Shown here in pieces: positions 62,375-64,000 of a DNA stretch of 64,000 nt. Source of the stretch: Vallitalea longa (GTDB lineage: Bacteria; Bacillota; Clostridia; Lachnospirales; Vallitaleaceae); NCBI RefSeq assembly GCF_027923465.1, contig NZ_BRLB01000005.1, forward strand, positions 62,001 to 126,000, read 5' to 3'. The notes beneath the pieces were generated by a model. It was not told where the DNA came from and made no database searches. It saw only the letters and a list, made by a program, of their open reading frames with translations. Made by a program: the position numbers and the translations under genes. Each line of letters opens with the position of its first letter. Position 1 is the stretch's first letter.

Positions 62375-63752
62375 AGACACTAAGAAAGTTGTTAGGGTTA
62401 CATCTATAACAGAATATAAAACTCTGGAAAAATATCTTGAAAAAAAAGCAGCTATGGGATTGATGCTTAGTGAGATTAAGAAGAATATACTAATATTTAA
62501 GAAAGTGACTCCTAGAAACTTGACATTCAATGTCAGCCTTTTTTATCCTTCAACCCCATTTGATTATCCAGATTATGAAGAAGAAAAATACTATAGAGAG
62601 CTATGTGAAGATAGTGGATGGAAATATTGTGCAAGTAATGAAATATATCAGATATTTTATAAAGAAGAAAATATAGATGTTGTTCCAATACATACTGATA
62701 GTAGAGAAGAATATAGAATAATCAAGAACATATTTTTGAAAACAGAATTCATAGCTATGCTTTGTATAGTTTTGATGTTAGCTATGTCATTTAACCAAGC
62801 AATGGGATTTGATTATAGTGATTTATTTAGTAACAGGACTTTGTTTGTCATTATATCTCCGATATTTTTATTAGTCATAGGCTTGTTGTTGTATGTTCCA
62901 TCAATAATATGGTTCATAAGAAATAAGATTAATATAAGTAGAGGTAATGAATTGGATTTTATTTCATATAGAGGTAGATTAGTATTAACTACAATCTCAT
63001 GGAGCATGATTGCAGTATATTTGATGTGTGCAATATTTGGGATTACAGATGGCTATAAAAATATTAAGGGAATAATAGCTCTTATTCCTGCTATAATTTC
63101 ATTCATAGTTGGAAGGTATTGTTATAGGAGAATTAAAACAAAGAAAAATACGCGTAAACATAATATTATATTTGTTTTAACCGTTGTCATAATAACTACC
63201 ATTATCATTACTGCTAGTTTTACAATGAGCATTATGTTTACTATTGGAAGTTTTAATGGCAATGATTTTATTCCAGAAAAAATTGCAGTATTAGAATTAT
63301 CGGATTTTGGCATCAGTGATGTTCCACAAAGATTACGTAGCCACCAAAAATCAAGTATATTGGTTCCAGAATACCTAGAGTATTATGAAAGCCTTGGAAG
63401 AAAAACGGAAGAGAATGAAATCACATCTATAAGAACTACATATATTAAATGTAGAAATAAGAGCATAGCAGATTATGTTTTTGATGGATATGTGGAAAAA
63501 CAGAAAAAAAGGTTAGAAAAGAGAATATCAGAATATAGAGAATACGGTGATATAGAAAAAGCGAAGGCAGAAGAAAAAAGTATAAGTAAAGTATATAATG
63601 ATTCATGGGAAGCAGATAGAGGTTACTATTTATCAGATAATAATTCAGAAATAATATTTCAAAATGATAATATCATATATATCTTAGAAAGCGATATTGA
63701 TTTTTCTAAAGCTAAGATAGTAAATATATGCGAACAAAAACTGAATCAATAG
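62367..63752 (+). CDS. DUF2812 membrane protein
   Basis: 461 residues. N-terminal DUF2812 (about 1-115): TSITEYKTLEKYLEKKAAMG, FNVSLFYPSTPFDYPD, EDSGWKYCASNEIYQIFYK. Several helices follow (TEFIAMLCIVLMLAMS onward to about 305), then a hydrophilic extracellular-looking C-terminus (ISDVPQRLRSHQKSSIL). Family function unknown; partners of PadR regulators. ATG 62367 has GGGAG at 62353-62357; ATG 62358 is an in-frame alternative. A REP-like repeat overlaps its stop. Confidence 0.85.
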   Translation: MSKDTKKVVRVTSITEYKTLEKYLEKKAAMGLMLSEIKKNILIFKKVTPRNLTFNVSLFYPSTPFDYPDYEEEKYYRELCEDSGWKYCASNEIYQIFYKEENIDVVPIHTDSREEYRIIKNIFLKTEFIAMLCIVLMLAMSFNQAMGFDYSDLFSNRTLFVIISPIFLLVIGLLLYVPSIIWFIRNKINISRGNELDFISYRGRLVLTTISWSMIAVYLMCAIFGITDGYKNIKGIIALIPAIISFIVGRYCYRRIKTKKNTRKHNIIFVLTVVIITTIIITASFTMSIMFTIGSFNGNDFIPEKIAVLELSDFGISDVPQRLRSHQKSSILVPEYLEYYESLGRKTEENEITSIRTTYIKCRNKSIADYVFDGYVEKQKKRLEKRISEYREYGDIEKAKAEEKSISKVYNDSWEADRGYYLSDNNSEIIFQNDNIIYILESDIDFSKAKIVNICEQKLNQ

Positions 63753-63771
63753 GGACGTACCTTTTTGATTC
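63743..63771 (+). repeat. REP-like repeat over a stop codon
   Basis: GAATCAA then TAGGGACGTACCTTTTTGAT and TC; the TAG is the stop of the DUF2812 gene, and GAATCA supplies its last codons. Together with the inverted copy at 63821 it could form a long hairpin with a 49-base loop. Confidence 0.85.
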
Positions 63772-63820
63772 ATAATAGAATATGATTATTGTTAAGTATA
63801 TGATTAAAAAAATTTTGAAT

Positions 63821-63849
63821 GAATCAAAAAGGTCCGTCCCCTATGATCC
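63821..63849 (-). repeat. REP-like repeat, inverted partner
   Basis: GAATCAAAAAGGTCCGTCCC then CTATGATCC, minus-orientation copy of the element at 63743. From 63850 to the window end I see only AT-rich DNA and no gene. Confidence 0.85.
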
Positions 63850-64000
63850 TTAGAAATGAAATTTCTAAATAAGCTATAAATTAATGAAAATATATTGCAA
63901 AACTATGCAAACCAATATATAATAAATTTATCCATAAAAATACTACATAATGGTGAAGAAATTATTTACAAATTAACAATATATAATATAATTTAATATA

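Noticed and set aside
43383-63849. REP-like copies as insertion sequence ends
   Set aside because: No target duplications or intervening transposase-sized interval could be paired; 59182-63849 between copies holds ordinary genes.

Overview
The window is AT-rich, gene-dense DNA from a low-GC Firmicute, most likely an anaerobic, spore-forming member of the Clostridia. Evidence: strong GGAGG ribosome sites throughout, YesM/YesN-type two-component systems, a spore photoproduct lyase (splB), tripartite tricarboxylate transporters, a nickel-pincer (lar) pathway, and a clostripain-type peptidase. A Vallitalea/Lachnospirales-like marine or sediment organism would fit, but this is a guess from gene content; there is no rRNA or other marker gene here.

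Layout. 1-4.4 kb: the start of a phytoene-desaturase-like oxidoreductase (minus), then an AraC/GyrI sensor, a free-standing GyrI-like protein and a DrrAB-type drug exporter. 4.7-10.5 kb: a carbohydrate ABC importer (binding protein plus two permeases) with a DUF5107/TPR protein and a YczE-like membrane protein. 10.7-15.1 kb: a second AraC/GyrI sensor, immediately followed by an unusual fusion of TrmO-like modules to a UvrA2-like ABC protein lacking the UvrB-binding insert. 15.2-16.4 kb: a copper-amine-oxidase-N-type cell-surface protein and a small membrane protein.

16.5-38.7 kb is a catabolic island. It has a histidine kinase/response regulator pair on the minus strand (the regulator is split by a frameshift at an A7 run). 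Diverging from it are tripartite transporter 1, KDPG aldolase and 2-dehydro-3-deoxygalactonokinase, then tripartite transporter 2, a cytoplasmic sulfatase and a large secreted clan GH-A-like glycosidase. A second kinase/regulator/binding-protein trio follows, then a second sulfatase (about 87% identical to the first) preceded by a relic of a tctA 3' end. Together they suggest use of a sulfated, acidic polysaccharide whose sugar ends as a 2-keto-3-deoxy-aldonate.

39-51 kb: a seven-repeat DUF11-type protein, a C11 peptidase, a dihydrofolate-reductase-like protein, TetR regulators, an HD protein, splB, a truncated REP-associated tyrosine transposase, a sirtuin, a discoidin-like protein, and a methyltransferase/MarR pair behind a long inverted-repeat operator. 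51.3-58.1 kb: a structured leader RNA with its own promoter and attenuator-like terminator, then FmdE, a metal/cofactor ABC importer and larC-larE-larB (nickel-pincer cofactor) with no larA nearby. 58.2-64 kb: a C39-like peptidase, a BceAB-type exporter and a PadR/DUF2812 pair, each transporter/regulator promoter overlapped by a near-perfect palindrome.

Two families of dispersed non-coding repeats run through the window: nine copies of a short REP-like hairpin (core GGGACGGACCTTTTTGATTC), several overlapping stop codons, and two copies of a roughly 107-bp structured element. The RAYT relic lies beside one of the latter.
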